Assembly (NCBI RefSeq): GCF_002021815.1
Contig: NZ_CP019952.1
Coordinates: forward strand, 1,023,001 to 1,087,000
Direction of reading: 5' to 3'
From: Pseudomonas parafulva
GTDB lineage: Bacteria > Pseudomonadota > Gammaproteobacteria > Pseudomonadales > Pseudomonadaceae
DNA length: 64,000 nucleotides
Shown here: piece by piece, positions 44,278-53,320 of the stretch
How the letters are laid out: every line of letters starts with the position of its first letter
How positions within the stretch are numbered: position 1 is the stretch's first letter
Made by a program: the position numbers and the translations under genes
The notes under the pieces: generated by a model
Seen by the model: the letters and a program-made list of their open reading frames with translations, nothing else
What the model was told of the DNA's origin: nothing
Database searches by the model: none

Positions 44278-45132
44278 ATGTCGCTAAATTTCCCGCTGTT
44301 GCTCGTCATTGCCGTGTTCGTGTGCGGTCTGTTGGGCCTGATCGACCTTTTGTTCCTGGCGCCGCGCCGACGTGCGGCGATCGCCAATTACCAGGGCAGT
44401 GTCAGCCAGCCGGAACCGGCGGTGGTCGAGCGCTTGAACAAGGAACCCTTGCTGGTCGAATACGGCAAGTCGTTCTTCCCGGTGCTGTTCATCGTGCTGG
44501 TGCTGCGCTCGTTCCTGGTCGAACCGTTCCAGATTCCGTCGGGGTCGATGAAACCCACGCTGGAAGTGGGTGACTTCATCCTGGTGAACAAGTTCTCCTA
44601 CGGCATCCGCTTGCCGGTGATCGACAAGAAAGTCATCGAGGTGGGCGACCCGCAGCGCGGCGACGTCATGGTGTTCCGCTATCCCAGCGACCCGAACGTC
44701 AACTACATCAAGCGCGTCGTCGGCTTGCCCGGTGACCAGATCCGCTACACCAACGACAAGCAGTTGTTTGTCAACGGTCAGCGGGTCGCCGAGCAACTGG
44801 TGGGTACCGAGCCTGGGACCCTGGGCAGCGCTCAGCTGTACAAGGAGAAGCTCGGTGCTGCAGAGCACCTGATTCGCAAGGAGATGAGCCGTTATCGCAT
44901 GCCGCCGGACCAGCAATGGACGGTACCAGCCGGCCATTACTTCATGATGGGCGACAACCGCGACAACTCCAACGACAGCCGCTACTGGGATGACCCCAAT
45001 ATTCCCAAGGAACTGCACGGCATGGTTCCGGACCGCAACATCGTCGGCAAGGCCTTCGCCGTATGGATGAGCTGGCCTGAGCCGAAACTCAGCCACCTGC
45101 CTAACTTGTCGCGGGTCGGACTGATCCATTGA
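44278..45132 (+). CDS. lepB: Signal peptidase I
   Basis: A 284-residue inner-membrane protease with two membrane segments (LLLVIAVFVCGLLGLIDLLF and FFPVLFIVLVLRSFLV). The catalytic pair is Ser90 in IPSGSMKPTL and Lys145 in NYIKRVVGLPGD, followed by YFMMGDNRDNSNDSRYWD. It cleaves signal peptides of exported proteins. Cotranscribed with lepA; a stem-loop follows. Confidence 0.98.
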   Translation: MSLNFPLLLVIAVFVCGLLGLIDLLFLAPRRRAAIANYQGSVSQPEPAVVERLNKEPLLVEYGKSFFPVLFIVLVLRSFLVEPFQIPSGSMKPTLEVGDFILVNKFSYGIRLPVIDKKVIEVGDPQRGDVMVFRYPSDPNVNYIKRVVGLPGDQIRYTNDKQLFVNGQRVAEQLVGTEPGTLGSAQLYKEKLGAAEHLIRKEMSRYRMPPDQQWTVPAGHYFMMGDNRDNSNDSRYWDDPNIPKELHGMVPDRNIVGKAFAVWMSWPEPKLSHLPNLSRVGLIH

Positions 45133-45137
45133 TACCC

Positions 45138-45171
45138 TTCGGCGCTGTCCATACAGCGCCGAATGCTTTTC
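45138..45171 (+). terminator. Stem-loop terminator after lepB
   Basis: TTCGGCGCTG, a 6-base loop, CAGCGCCGAA, then TGCTTTTC. A 10-bp perfect stem 5 bases after the lepB stop with a short U-rich tail; rnc follows about 120 bases later, so rnc probably has its own promoter. Confidence 0.7.
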
Positions 45172-45289
45172 TGACATAGGCTGTGTCTCAGGGATGGGAG
45201 ATTCGCCGCCCAGCGTGCGGTGACCATGGCCAAACCGTCTTTCAGGATGCTGATTTGAACAACGCGTTTAACAACGATCGGGTGGCCGC

Positions 45290-45979
45290 ATGACTGCTTC
45301 CCTTACCCGCCTGGAGCGAAAGCTCGGTTACACCTTCAAGGACCAGGACCAGATGCTCCTGGCGTTGACCCACCGAAGCTATGCCGGACGCAATAACGAG
45401 CGTCTGGAATTCCTCGGTGACGCCATTCTCAACTTCGTCGCCGGCGAGGCGCTGTTCGAGCGCTTCCCTCAGGCCCGTGAAGGGCAGCTGTCACGGCTGC
45501 GCGCCCGCCTGGTCAAGGGCGAGACCCTGGCCCGTCTGGCCCGCGGGTTCGACCTGGGCGAATACCTGCGCCTGGGTTCCGGCGAGCTCAAGAGCGGGGG
45601 CTTTCGCCGCGAGTCCATTCTGGCCGATGCGCTGGAGGCCTTGATCGGGGCCATCTACCTGGACGCCGACATGGACACGGCCCGCGAGCGCGTGCTTGCC
45701 TGGCTGGCCAACGAGTTCGAAGGGCTGACCTTGGTCGATACCAACAAAGATCCTAAAACGCGCCTGCAGGAGTTCCTGCAATCGCGCAGTTGCGAGCTGC
45801 CGCGTTACGAAGTGGTGGATATCCAGGGCGAACCTCACTGCCGTACGTTCTTCGTCGAATGCGAAGTGGCGCTGCTGAATAACAAGAGTCGTGGCCAGGG
45901 TGTCAGCCGGCGTATCGCCGAGCAGGTAGCCGCTGCGTCCGCATTGATCGCCCTGGGCGTGGAGAATGGCAATGACTGA
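45290..45979 (+). CDS. rnc: Ribonuclease III
   Basis: A 229-residue enzyme. The RNase III signature [10 protein letters not shown] lies at 36-45, the second acidic site in [20 protein letters not shown], and a double-stranded-RNA-binding domain closes the protein ([23 protein letters not shown] to [18 protein letters not shown]). It processes rRNA and structured mRNAs. Its end overlaps era by 8 bases. Confidence 0.98.
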   Translation: MTASLTRLERKLGYTFKDQDQMLLALTHRSYAGRNNERLEFLGDAILNFVAGEALFERFPQAREGQLSRLRARLVKGETLARLARGFDLGEYLRLGSGELKSGGFRRESILADALEALIGAIYLDADMDTARERVLAWLANEFEGLTLVDTNKDPKTRLQEFLQSRSCELPRYEVVDIQGEPHCRTFFVECEVALLNNKSRGQGVSRRIAEQVAAASALIALGVENGND

Positions 45980-46874
45980 GAACACCACTACCCGTTGCGG
46001 CTACGTCGCCATTGTCGGTCGCCCCAACGTCGGCAAGTCGACCCTGTTGAACCACATCCTCGGTCAGAAGCTGGCCATCACCTCGCGCAAGCCACAGACC
46101 ACGCGCCACAACATGCTTGGCATCAAGACCGAAGGCCAGGTGCAGGCCATCTACGTCGATACCCCCGGCATGCACAAAGCCAACGACAAGGCCCTGAACC
46201 GCTACATGAATCGCAACGCCTCGGCGGCCTTGAAGGACGTCGACGTGGTGATCTTCGTGGTGGACCGCACCCGCTGGACGGATGAGGACCAGTTGGTGCT
46301 CGAGCGCGTCCAGTATGTGACCGGCCCGGTGATCCTGGCGGTGAACAAGACTGACCGCATGGATGAAAAGGCCGAGCTCATTCCGCACCTTCAGTGGCTG
46401 CAAGGCCAGCTGCCCAATGCCGAGATCGTGCCCATTTCCGCACAGCAGGGCCACAACCTCGAGTCGCTCGAAGCGCTGATTGCCAAGCACCTGCCGGAAA
46501 ACGAGCATTTCTTCCCGGAAGATCAGATCACCGATCGCAGCAGCCGCTTTCTGGCTGCCGAGCTGGTGCGCGAAAAGATCATGCGCCAACTGGGCGCCGA
46601 GCTGCCTTACCAGATCACGGTCGAGATCGAGGAGTTCAAGCAGCAGGGGCATGTGTTGCATATCCATGCACTGATCCTGGTCGAACGCGACGGGCAGAAG
46701 AAAATCATCATCGGCGACAAGGGTGAGCGCATCAAGCGCATCGGTTCCGACGCGCGCAAGGACATGGAAGTGCTGTTCGACGCCAAGGTGATGCTCAACC
46801 TCTGGGTCAAGGTCAAAGGCGGCTGGTCCGATGACGAGCGCGCCCTGCGCTCGCTGGGTTACGGCGACCTCTAA
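45972..46874 (+). CDS. era: GTPase Era
   Basis: The ATG at 45972 is seven bases after GGAG; another ATG at 45966 is too close to it. The product has 300 residues: G-domain with [21 protein letters not shown] and VNKTD, then a KH domain ([25 protein letters not shown]). Era binds 16S rRNA and couples ribosome assembly to the cell cycle. Overlap with rnc indicates co-translation. Confidence 0.97.
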   Translation: MTENTTTRCGYVAIVGRPNVGKSTLLNHILGQKLAITSRKPQTTRHNMLGIKTEGQVQAIYVDTPGMHKANDKALNRYMNRNASAALKDVDVVIFVVDRTRWTDEDQLVLERVQYVTGPVILAVNKTDRMDEKAELIPHLQWLQGQLPNAEIVPISAQQGHNLESLEALIAKHLPENEHFFPEDQITDRSSRFLAAELVREKIMRQLGAELPYQITVEIEEFKQQGHVLHIHALILVERDGQKKIIIGDKGERIKRIGSDARKDMEVLFDAKVMLNLWVKVKGGWSDDERALRSLGYGDL

Positions 46875-46953
46875 GGCTCACGCGGCCTGATGCGAGTACG
46901 CCCCGGTCGGTGCGTTCTCGCCAGCGTCTGCCTCATGCGGGCTGGTGAATTTC

Positions 46954-47637
46954 ATGGAACAACCTGTCGGTCAGCCAGCCTACGTGCTGCACAGCCGTGC
47001 CTATAAGGAAACCAGCGCGCTGGTGGACTTCTTTACACCCCAGGGGCGCGTGCGTGCTGTGTTGCGCCGTGCGCGTGGCAAGGGTGGCAGCCTGGTGCGC
47101 CCCTTCGTGCCACTGGAGCTTGAGCTGCGCGGGCGAGGGGAGCTGAAGAACGTTGGCAGGCTGGAAACGGTCGGCATGGCACCCTGGCTGCATGGGGACG
47201 CTGTCTTCAGCGGTTTGTACCTCAATGAGTTGCTCATGCGCCTGCTACCGGCAGAGGCACCTTCGCCTGGATTGTTCGATCATTACGCGCAAACCTTGCA
47301 AGCCCTACTCGCCGGCCGCCCGCTTGAGCCGCTGTTGCGGGCTTTTGAATGGCGGCTGCTCGATGAGCTGGGTTACGCCTTCTCGCTGCACAGGGATGTC
47401 GTTGATCAGCCCATTGCCGCCGAGGGGCTGTACCGCCTGCGCGTGGACGCTGGGCTGGAGCGGGTCGAACTGTCCCAGCCTGGGCTGTTCGGTGGCACCG
47501 AGTTGCTGGCCCTGGCCGAGGCGGACTGGGAAACGCCAGGTGCTTTGCTGGCGGCCAAGCGCTTGATGCGCCAGGCCTTGGCCGTTCATCTGGGTGGCAA
47601 GCCGCTGGTCAGCCGCGAATTGTTTCGCAAGCGCTGA
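46954..47637 (+). CDS. recO: DNA repair protein RecO
   Basis: From the ATG at 46954 (a GTG three codons up is possible) this is 227 residues. The N-terminal OB fold reads [38 protein letters not shown], and a helical C-terminal half follows ([16 protein letters not shown]). It loads RecA in the RecFOR pathway. It follows era after 79 bases. Confidence 0.96.
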   Translation: MEQPVGQPAYVLHSRAYKETSALVDFFTPQGRVRAVLRRARGKGGSLVRPFVPLELELRGRGELKNVGRLETVGMAPWLHGDAVFSGLYLNELLMRLLPAEAPSPGLFDHYAQTLQALLAGRPLEPLLRAFEWRLLDELGYAFSLHRDVVDQPIAAEGLYRLRVDAGLERVELSQPGLFGGTELLALAEADWETPGALLAAKRLMRQALAVHLGGKPLVSRELFRKR

Positions 47638-47679
47638 TCACGACGTATGCTGTAGGGCTCAATCCAAGGAGAGCCTTTC

Positions 47680-48420
47680 GTGACTCACAGCAACCGCATG
47701 CTTCTCGGCGTGAACATCGACCATGTGGCCACCCTGCGCCAGGCCCGGGGTACGCGCTATCCAGACCCTGTCAAGGCGGCGCTGGATGCTGAAGAGGCGG
47801 GTGCCGACGGCATCACCGTGCACCTGCGCGAGGATCGCCGCCACATCCAGGAGCGCGACGTGCTGCTGCTCAAGGATGTATTGCAGACGCGCATGAACTT
47901 CGAAATGGGCGTCACCGAAGAGATGATGGCCTTTGCCGAAAAGATCCGTCCTGCACACATCTGCCTGGTACCTGAAACCCGTCAGGAACTCACCACAGAA
48001 GGTGGGTTGGATGTGGCAGGCCAGGAAGCGCGGATCAAGGCGGCCGTCGAACGCCTGTCGCGCATCGGCGCAGAAGTGTCGCTGTTCATCGATGCTGACG
48101 AACGCCAGATCGAGGCCTCGCACCGGGTGGGCGCGCCGGCCATCGAGCTGCACACCGGCCGTTATGCCGACGCGCAATCACCTACCGAAGTGGCCGAGGA
48201 GCTCAAGCGCATTGTCGATGGCGTTGCGTTTGGCATCGGGCAGGGCCTGATCGTCAATGCCGGTCACGGTCTGCACTACCATAACGTCGAGGCCGTGGCG
48301 GCCATCAAGGGCATCAACGAACTGAACATCGGCCACGCACTGGTCGCCCACGCATTGTTCGTGGGCTTCAAGGCCGCCGTTTCAGAAATGAAGACGTTGA
48401 TCCTCGCGGCCTCGCGTTGA
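47680..48420 (+). CDS. pdxJ: Pyridoxine 5'-phosphate synthase
   Basis: A 246-residue TIM-barrel enzyme starting at GTG behind AAGGAGAG. Signatures are [30 protein letters not shown] and [16 protein letters not shown], with [14 protein letters not shown] [15 protein letters not shown] near the end. It joins 3-amino-1-hydroxyacetone phosphate and deoxyxylulose 5-phosphate to make PNP, a vitamin B6 form. Only 8 bases separate its stop from that of cmoB. Confidence 0.97.
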   Translation: MTHSNRMLLGVNIDHVATLRQARGTRYPDPVKAALDAEEAGADGITVHLREDRRHIQERDVLLLKDVLQTRMNFEMGVTEEMMAFAEKIRPAHICLVPETRQELTTEGGLDVAGQEARIKAAVERLSRIGAEVSLFIDADERQIEASHRVGAPAIELHTGRYADAQSPTEVAEELKRIVDGVAFGIGQGLIVNAGHGLHYHNVEAVAAIKGINELNIGHALVAHALFVGFKAAVSEMKTLILAASR

Positions 48421-48428
48421 GCCAGTGG

Positions 48429-49385
48429 TTACTTGCGCGCCACCAGCGTGGCGCGACGCGGGGCAGGCAAGCCCTCGATGGTTTTGCCTGAATCGCTGGG
48501 GTCGAGGAAATCACTGAGCGACTGGTAGCGCATCCATTCGGTGCTGCGCTGTTCTTCCAGACTCGTGACACTGACATCCACGCAGCGCACATCACTGAAC
48601 CCAGCCCGGCGCAGCCAGCGCTCCAGGGCTGGGACCGAGGGCAGGAACCACACGTTGCGCATCTGCGCGTAACGGTCCTCGGGCACCAGCACCTGTTGTG
48701 TGTCGCCTTCGATCACCAATGTTTCCAACACCAGCTCGCCGCCCTTTACCAGGCAGTCCTTGAGCGCCAGCAGGTGCTCGATAGGCGAGCGACGGTGATA
48801 AAACACCCCCATCGAAAACACCGTGTCGAAGCCTTCGAGGCTGGCAGGCAGGTCTTCCAGGGCGAAGGGGAGGTGCCAGGCGGGCAGGTCCGGCAAGTAC
48901 CGTTGCACCGCCTGGAACTGACAGAAGAACAACCAGTTCGGGTCGATCCCGATGACCATGTCGGCGCCGGCGCCTAGCATGCGCCACTGGTAATAGCCAT
49001 TACCGCAGCCAACATCCAGTACCCGCTTGCCCTTGAGGTCCAGGTGCGGTGCGACGCGCGACCACTTCCAGTCCGAGCGCCATTCGGTATCGACGTGCAC
49101 GCCAAACAGATCGAAGGGGCCCTTGCGCCAGGGCGACAGCCCCATCAATGCCTGGCGCATCTGCACACGGCTGGCGTCATCGCAGTCGCAGTCCAGGCGT
49201 AATCCATTTACCAGGTCGATTTCGCTCGGTTGCAGCGCCGGAAGCGCGTCCAGTGCACCGCGCCAGCGGTCCAGGTCGCCATGACCTTTTTCCAGCTTGG
49301 TATCGAGCTGCGCCTGCAGGCCTTGCGACCATGCAGCCAGGGGGGTGCCCGCCAGGCGGCGCGCCAGAGGAGAAAGGTCGATCAT
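48429..49385 (-). CDS. cmoB: tRNA U34 carboxymethyltransferase
   Basis: A 318-residue protein. The Rossmann domain has [19 protein letters not shown] and [16 protein letters not shown], the latter with FFCQF being a CmoB hallmark; [20 protein letters not shown] lies before it. It uses carboxy-SAM from CmoA to make 5-oxyacetyl uridine at tRNA position 34. Its ATG overlaps the cmoA stop as ATGA. Confidence 0.97.
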   Translation of the reverse strand: MIDLSPLARRLAGTPLAAWSQGLQAQLDTKLEKGHGDLDRWRGALDALPALQPSEIDLVNGLRLDCDCDDASRVQMRQALMGLSPWRKGPFDLFGVHVDTEWRSDWKWSRVAPHLDLKGKRVLDVGCGNGYYQWRMLGAGADMVIGIDPNWLFFCQFQAVQRYLPDLPAWHLPFALEDLPASLEGFDTVFSMGVFYHRRSPIEHLLALKDCLVKGGELVLETLVIEGDTQQVLVPEDRYAQMRNVWFLPSVPALERWLRRAGFSDVRCVDVSVTSLEEQRSTEWMRYQSLSDFLDPSDSGKTIEGLPAPRRATLVARK

Positions 49386-50125
49386 GGTAGGGCTATCAAC
49401 GAGGCAAAGTTAAGGCATTGGAACCAGGGCACCACCGTCGAGAACCCTGCATCGAGCAAGCGCTGGCGGTGGGTTTCCAGGGTGTCGGGCTTCATCACGT
49501 TATCGATGGCGCTGCGTTTCTGGGCAATTTCCAGTTCGCTGTAGCCGTTGGCACGCTTGAAGTCCAGGTGCAGGTCATTGAGCAGTGCCTGCGTGGTGGT
49601 GTCGGCAAAGCACAGCTTTTCCGAAAGAATCAGGGCACCGCCGGGTAGCAGTGACTGGCGGATGCGCGTCAATAGCGCCAGGCGCTGAGGGGGTGCGATG
49701 AACTGCAGGGTGAAGTTCATCGCTACCACCGAGGCCGGTTCGAACGCCAGGTTGAGGATGTCCGCTTCCAGCACCTCGACAGGCAACAACTCCTGGAACA
49801 TCGAATCCTGGGCCGCGAGGTATTCCCGGCAGCGCTCGACCATGGCGGCGGAATTGTCCACGGCGATGACTCGGCAACCTTCCCCGCGCACGTGCCGGCG
49901 CAAGGCCTGCGTTACCGCACCGAGCGAGGCGCCCAGGTCATACAGCGCCGTACCGGGCTTGGCGAAGCGCGCGGCCAGTACGCCCACATTTTCGACAATG
50001 GTCGGGTAGCCCGGCACGGAGCGCTTGATCATGTCCGGGAACACGCGCACCACATCCTCGTTGAAAACGAAGTCGGGGACCTGCGCCAACGGTTGGGCGA
50101 AAAGACGATCGGGATCTGTGGTCAC
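49382..50125 (-). CDS. cmoA: Carboxy-S-adenosyl-L-methionine synthase
   Basis: A 247-residue protein from a GTG start. [34 protein letters not shown] is the typical CmoA front, then [20 protein letters not shown] (motif I) and [13 protein letters not shown]. It makes carboxy-SAM from SAM and prephenate for CmoB. Overlaps cmoB by 4 bases, so both products are made together. Confidence 0.96.
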   Translation of the reverse strand: MTTDPDRLFAQPLAQVPDFVFNEDVVRVFPDMIKRSVPGYPTIVENVGVLAARFAKPGTALYDLGASLGAVTQALRRHVRGEGCRVIAVDNSAAMVERCREYLAAQDSMFQELLPVEVLEADILNLAFEPASVVAMNFTLQFIAPPQRLALLTRIRQSLLPGGALILSEKLCFADTTTQALLNDLHLDFKRANGYSELEIAQKRSAIDNVMKPDTLETHRQRLLDAGFSTVVPWFQCLNFASLIALP

Positions 50126-50262
50126 GGCGGGCTCGGGGCTGGGTAAAACGGGGCGCGCATTTTATCGAATGGCGGTTGATCTTGCCATGCCAGCTTGGCG
50201 CCGATTGGCCTGAACCATGCGTATGTAAGAGCAGGCACGCCCACGTACGTCAGCGCCGAGCG

Positions 50263-50655
50263 TTAGCGCACGACGACAGTGCAATCGAAGGTTTGCACAG
50301 GCGCCACCTGCGTAGCCCAGGGCTGCTGGTAGACCAGCTTCAATGCCGCCTTGCCGGGTTGATCGGCCTGATAGCGCCACGTCGAGAGGCCTTCGTTGCC
50401 GACCACATCCTCCTGATCAGGCGCGCTGTAGACCTCAGGCCCGAGACTGACGAGCACAGGCGTGGCTGCGGCTTCCACGCGCCAGCGGTAGCCAGTGGAA
50501 GGGTTGCTGGGTAGGGTCAAGTTCAACACTTGCCCTTTTTCAAGGTAGACCGGGCACTCACTGTCGGCATCCAGAGTGACAGGCTCGAACCCATGTTGGG
50601 CGCAGGCGGTTAGCAGGGTCAGCCCCAATGGGGCAAGAAGGCGTGAGGTGGACAT
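50263..50655 (-). CDS. Chagasin-like (I42) cysteine protease inhibitor lipoprotein
   Basis: A 130-residue protein with GGAG six bases before the ATG and a lipoprotein signal (LGLTLLTAC). The three inhibitory loops of the chagasin fold can be assigned: NPSTGYRW (classic NPTTGY), VGNEGLSTWRY (position of GxGG) and QQPWA (position of RPW). Members inhibit papain-type proteases. It may guard the envelope against such enzymes; the target is unknown. It stands alone between cmoA and lon. Confidence 0.88.
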   Translation of the reverse strand: MSTSRLLAPLGLTLLTACAQHGFEPVTLDADSECPVYLEKGQVLNLTLPSNPSTGYRWRVEAAATPVLVSLGPEVYSAPDQEDVVGNEGLSTWRYQADQPGKAALKLVYQQPWATQVAPVQTFDCTVVVR

Positions 50656-50765
50656 AGGGGCTCCACGGGTTGTCGAACGCCCGAGGATAACCGATTAAGC
50701 GCCACGGCAGTCATACCAAGTTACGAGTGAACCAGGGGCTGTGGCACAGCCCCTGTTCCTGGGCT

Positions 50766-53186
50766 TTAGAAAAGCACTTTCGCGACATCTGCAAAGCGCT
50801 TGGCGAAATGCACCGTCAACCCTTCACGCAGGTATTCGGGCAGCTCCTCGAAATCGCCGCGATTGGGTTCGGGCAGGATCAGCTCGTGGATCTTCTGCCG
50901 ACGGGCCGCGATGACCTTTTCGCGCACCCCACCGATAGGGAGCACCTGCCCAGTCAAGGTCAGCTCGCCGGTCATGGCCACGCCTTTCTTCGGTGCCTGA
51001 TCCCTTGCCAAGGACAGCAACGCGCTGGCCATGGTGATGCCGGCGCTCGGACCGTCCTTCGGCGTGGCGCCCTCCGGTACATGCAGGTGAATGAACGCTT
51101 CGTTGAAGAACGCCGGGTCGCCGCCAAACTGCTTGAGGTTGGAGCTGACATAGCTGTACGCGATTTCAGCCGATTCCTTCATGACGTCGCCGAGCTTGCC
51201 GGTGAGTTTGAAACCGCGGTTTAGCGTATGAATGCGCGTCGCTTCGATCGGCAGGGTCGCACCGCCCATGCTCGTCCAGGCAAGGCCTGTGATCACACCC
51301 TTGCCCGCCAGCACCTGCTCGCTGCGGAACACCGGCATGCCCAATGCACCTTCAAGGTCCTTTGGTCCGATCTTGAGCTTAGCGGTAGGGTCTTCAAGCA
51401 GCTTCACCACGGCCTTGCGCACGAGTTTGCCCAACTGTTTTTCCAGCTGTCGCACGCCGGCTTCACGGGCATAGCCTTCGATCACCAGGCGCAAGGCGCT
51501 GTCGGTGATGCTCAGGCTGCTTTTGGCCACGCCCGCCTTGGCCAGTTGCTTGGGCCAGAGGTGGCGTTTGGCGATCGCCAATTTTTCTTCGGTGATGTAC
51601 CCGGACAGGCGAATGACCTCCATGCGGTCAAGCAGCGGGCCGGGGATGGAGTCCAGGGTGTTGGCGGTGCATACGAACAGCACTTTGGACAGGTCCAGGC
51701 GCAGGTCCAGGTAATGATCGAGGAAGTCGACGTTCTGCTCGGGGTCCAGGGTTTCCAATAGCGCCGAGGCAGGGTCGCCCTGGTAGCTTTGTCCCATCTT
51801 GTCGATTTCATCGAGCATGATGACCGGGTTCATCACCTCCACATCCTTCAGGGCTTGTACCAGCTTGCCGGGCTGGGCCCCGATGTAGGTGCGGCGATGC
51901 CCCTTGATCTCGGCTTCGTCGCGCATGCCGCCCACGCTGAAGCGATAGAATGGGCGGCCCAACGATTCGGCGATGGACTTGCCTACGCTGGTCTTGCCCA
52001 CGCCTGGCGGGCCTACCAGCAGCACAATGGAGCCACTGATCTCGCCTTTCCATGCCCCAACGGCCAGAAACTCGAGGATCCGTTCCTTGATATCGTCCAG
52101 TCCCGCATGATGCTGGTCGAGCAGCTTGCGAGCGTGCTTGAGGTCGAGCTTGTCATCGCCGTAGATACCCCAGGGCAGGGCTGTCGCCCAATCCAGGTAG
52201 TTCCGGGTCACGGCGTATTCGGGCGAACCTGTTTCCAGGATCGCCAGCTTGCCCATCTCTTCATCGATGCGCTTGCGTGCCTGATCCGGCAGGGTCTTGC
52301 CTTCGAGCCGCTGCTCGAACTGCTCCAGATCCGCGCTGCGATCATCCTTGGTCAACCCCAGTTCCTGCTGGATGACCTTCAGTTGTTCCTTGAGGAAGAA
52401 CTCGCGCTGATGCTCGCCGATCTGCCGGTTCACCTCGGCGGAAATTTCATTTTGCAGGCGAGCGACTTCGACTTCCTTGCGCAGCATGGGCAGCACTTTT
52501 TCCATGCGCTTGAGCATGGGCACGCAGTCGAGCACCTCCTGAAGCTGGCTGCCGGTCGCCGAGGTCAGTGCGGCGGCGAAGTCGGTCAGCGGGGAGGGGT
52601 CGTTGGGACTGAACCGGTTGAGGTAGTTCTTCAACTCTTCGCTGTACAGCGGGTTGAGGGGCAGCAGCTCCTTGATCGCGTTGATCAGGGCCATGCCATA
52701 GGCTTTGACCTCGTCGGTGGGGTCGGCCGGTTGGCGCGGGTAATCGACTTCAACCAGGTAGGGCGGACGATGGTGCTTGAGCCAGGTCCGAATACGTACC
52801 CGCGTCAAGCCCTGGGCCACGAACTGCAACTTGCCGTTTTCCCGGCTGGCATGGTGCACCTTGACCAGGGTGCCGTACTCCGGGAGGGCCTTGGTGTCGA
52901 AATGGCGGTGGTCTTCAGGCGGCGTGTCCATGAAGAACAGCGCCAGGCAGTGGTCGGGAGACTTGGCCACCAAGTCCAGCGTCTCGGCCCACGGCTCCTC
53001 GTTGACGATGACCGGTAGCACCTGTGCCGGGAAGAATGGGCGGTTGTGAATGGGGATCACATAGACCTTGTCCGGCAGTTGCTGTCCAGGCAGGGCCAAG
53101 GCATGGCCGGTTATCGGCTGGCTACTGGTGTGTTCGACTTCGTTGGAATCGTCGGCGTGTTCAGGGTAATCCTGCTGGTCGCTCAT
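50766..53186 (-). CDS. lon: ATP-dependent protease Lon
   Basis: An 806-residue LonA. The N-terminal substrate domain (VYVIPIHNRPFFPAQVLPVIV) is followed by the coiled-coil region, AAA+ with Walker A LLVGPPGVGKTSVGKSIA and Walker B PVIMLDEIDKMG, and the protease domain with the catalytic Ser in PKDGPSAGITMASAL. The first 35 residues are acidic and unlike E. coli Lon. It degrades damaged and regulatory proteins; a heat-shock promoter lies upstream. Confidence 0.97.
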   Translation of the reverse strand: MSDQQDYPEHADDSNEVEHTSSQPITGHALALPGQQLPDKVYVIPIHNRPFFPAQVLPVIVNEEPWAETLDLVAKSPDHCLALFFMDTPPEDHRHFDTKALPEYGTLVKVHHASRENGKLQFVAQGLTRVRIRTWLKHHRPPYLVEVDYPRQPADPTDEVKAYGMALINAIKELLPLNPLYSEELKNYLNRFSPNDPSPLTDFAAALTSATGSQLQEVLDCVPMLKRMEKVLPMLRKEVEVARLQNEISAEVNRQIGEHQREFFLKEQLKVIQQELGLTKDDRSADLEQFEQRLEGKTLPDQARKRIDEEMGKLAILETGSPEYAVTRNYLDWATALPWGIYGDDKLDLKHARKLLDQHHAGLDDIKERILEFLAVGAWKGEISGSIVLLVGPPGVGKTSVGKSIAESLGRPFYRFSVGGMRDEAEIKGHRRTYIGAQPGKLVQALKDVEVMNPVIMLDEIDKMGQSYQGDPASALLETLDPEQNVDFLDHYLDLRLDLSKVLFVCTANTLDSIPGPLLDRMEVIRLSGYITEEKLAIAKRHLWPKQLAKAGVAKSSLSITDSALRLVIEGYAREAGVRQLEKQLGKLVRKAVVKLLEDPTAKLKIGPKDLEGALGMPVFRSEQVLAGKGVITGLAWTSMGGATLPIEATRIHTLNRGFKLTGKLGDVMKESAEIAYSYVSSNLKQFGGDPAFFNEAFIHLHVPEGATPKDGPSAGITMASALLSLARDQAPKKGVAMTGELTLTGQVLPIGGVREKVIAARRQKIHELILPEPNRGDFEELPEYLREGLTVHFAKRFADVAKVLF

Positions 53187-53216
53187 GGGGCACCTGCGTG
53201 AATGACTATGGTGCTT

Positions 53217-53245
53217 AGATGGGGCAAGGCAGGAAGGGTTTCAAG
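53217..53245 (-). promoter_or_regulatory. Sigma-32 (heat-shock) promoter of lon
   Basis: On the minus strand CTTGAAA, 14 bases, CCCCATCT: a full match to the RpoH consensus, ending 30 bases before the lon start. Heat-shock control of lon is well known. Confidence 0.88.
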
Positions 53246-53275
53246 CCGCTGCCGGGCAGTGGCGCGCGCGCATGA

Positions 53276-53305
53276 AAAAGCGGAGCCCGTCAGGCTCCGC
53301 TTTTT
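53276..53305. terminator. Terminator after gcd (bidirectional stem)
   Basis: AAAAGCGGAGCC, 5-base loop, GGCTCCGCTTTTT: a stem with a T-run on both strands, 15 bases after the gcd stop and just upstream of the lon promoter. Confidence 0.9.
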
Positions 53306-53320
53306 GTGACACCGTGCCGG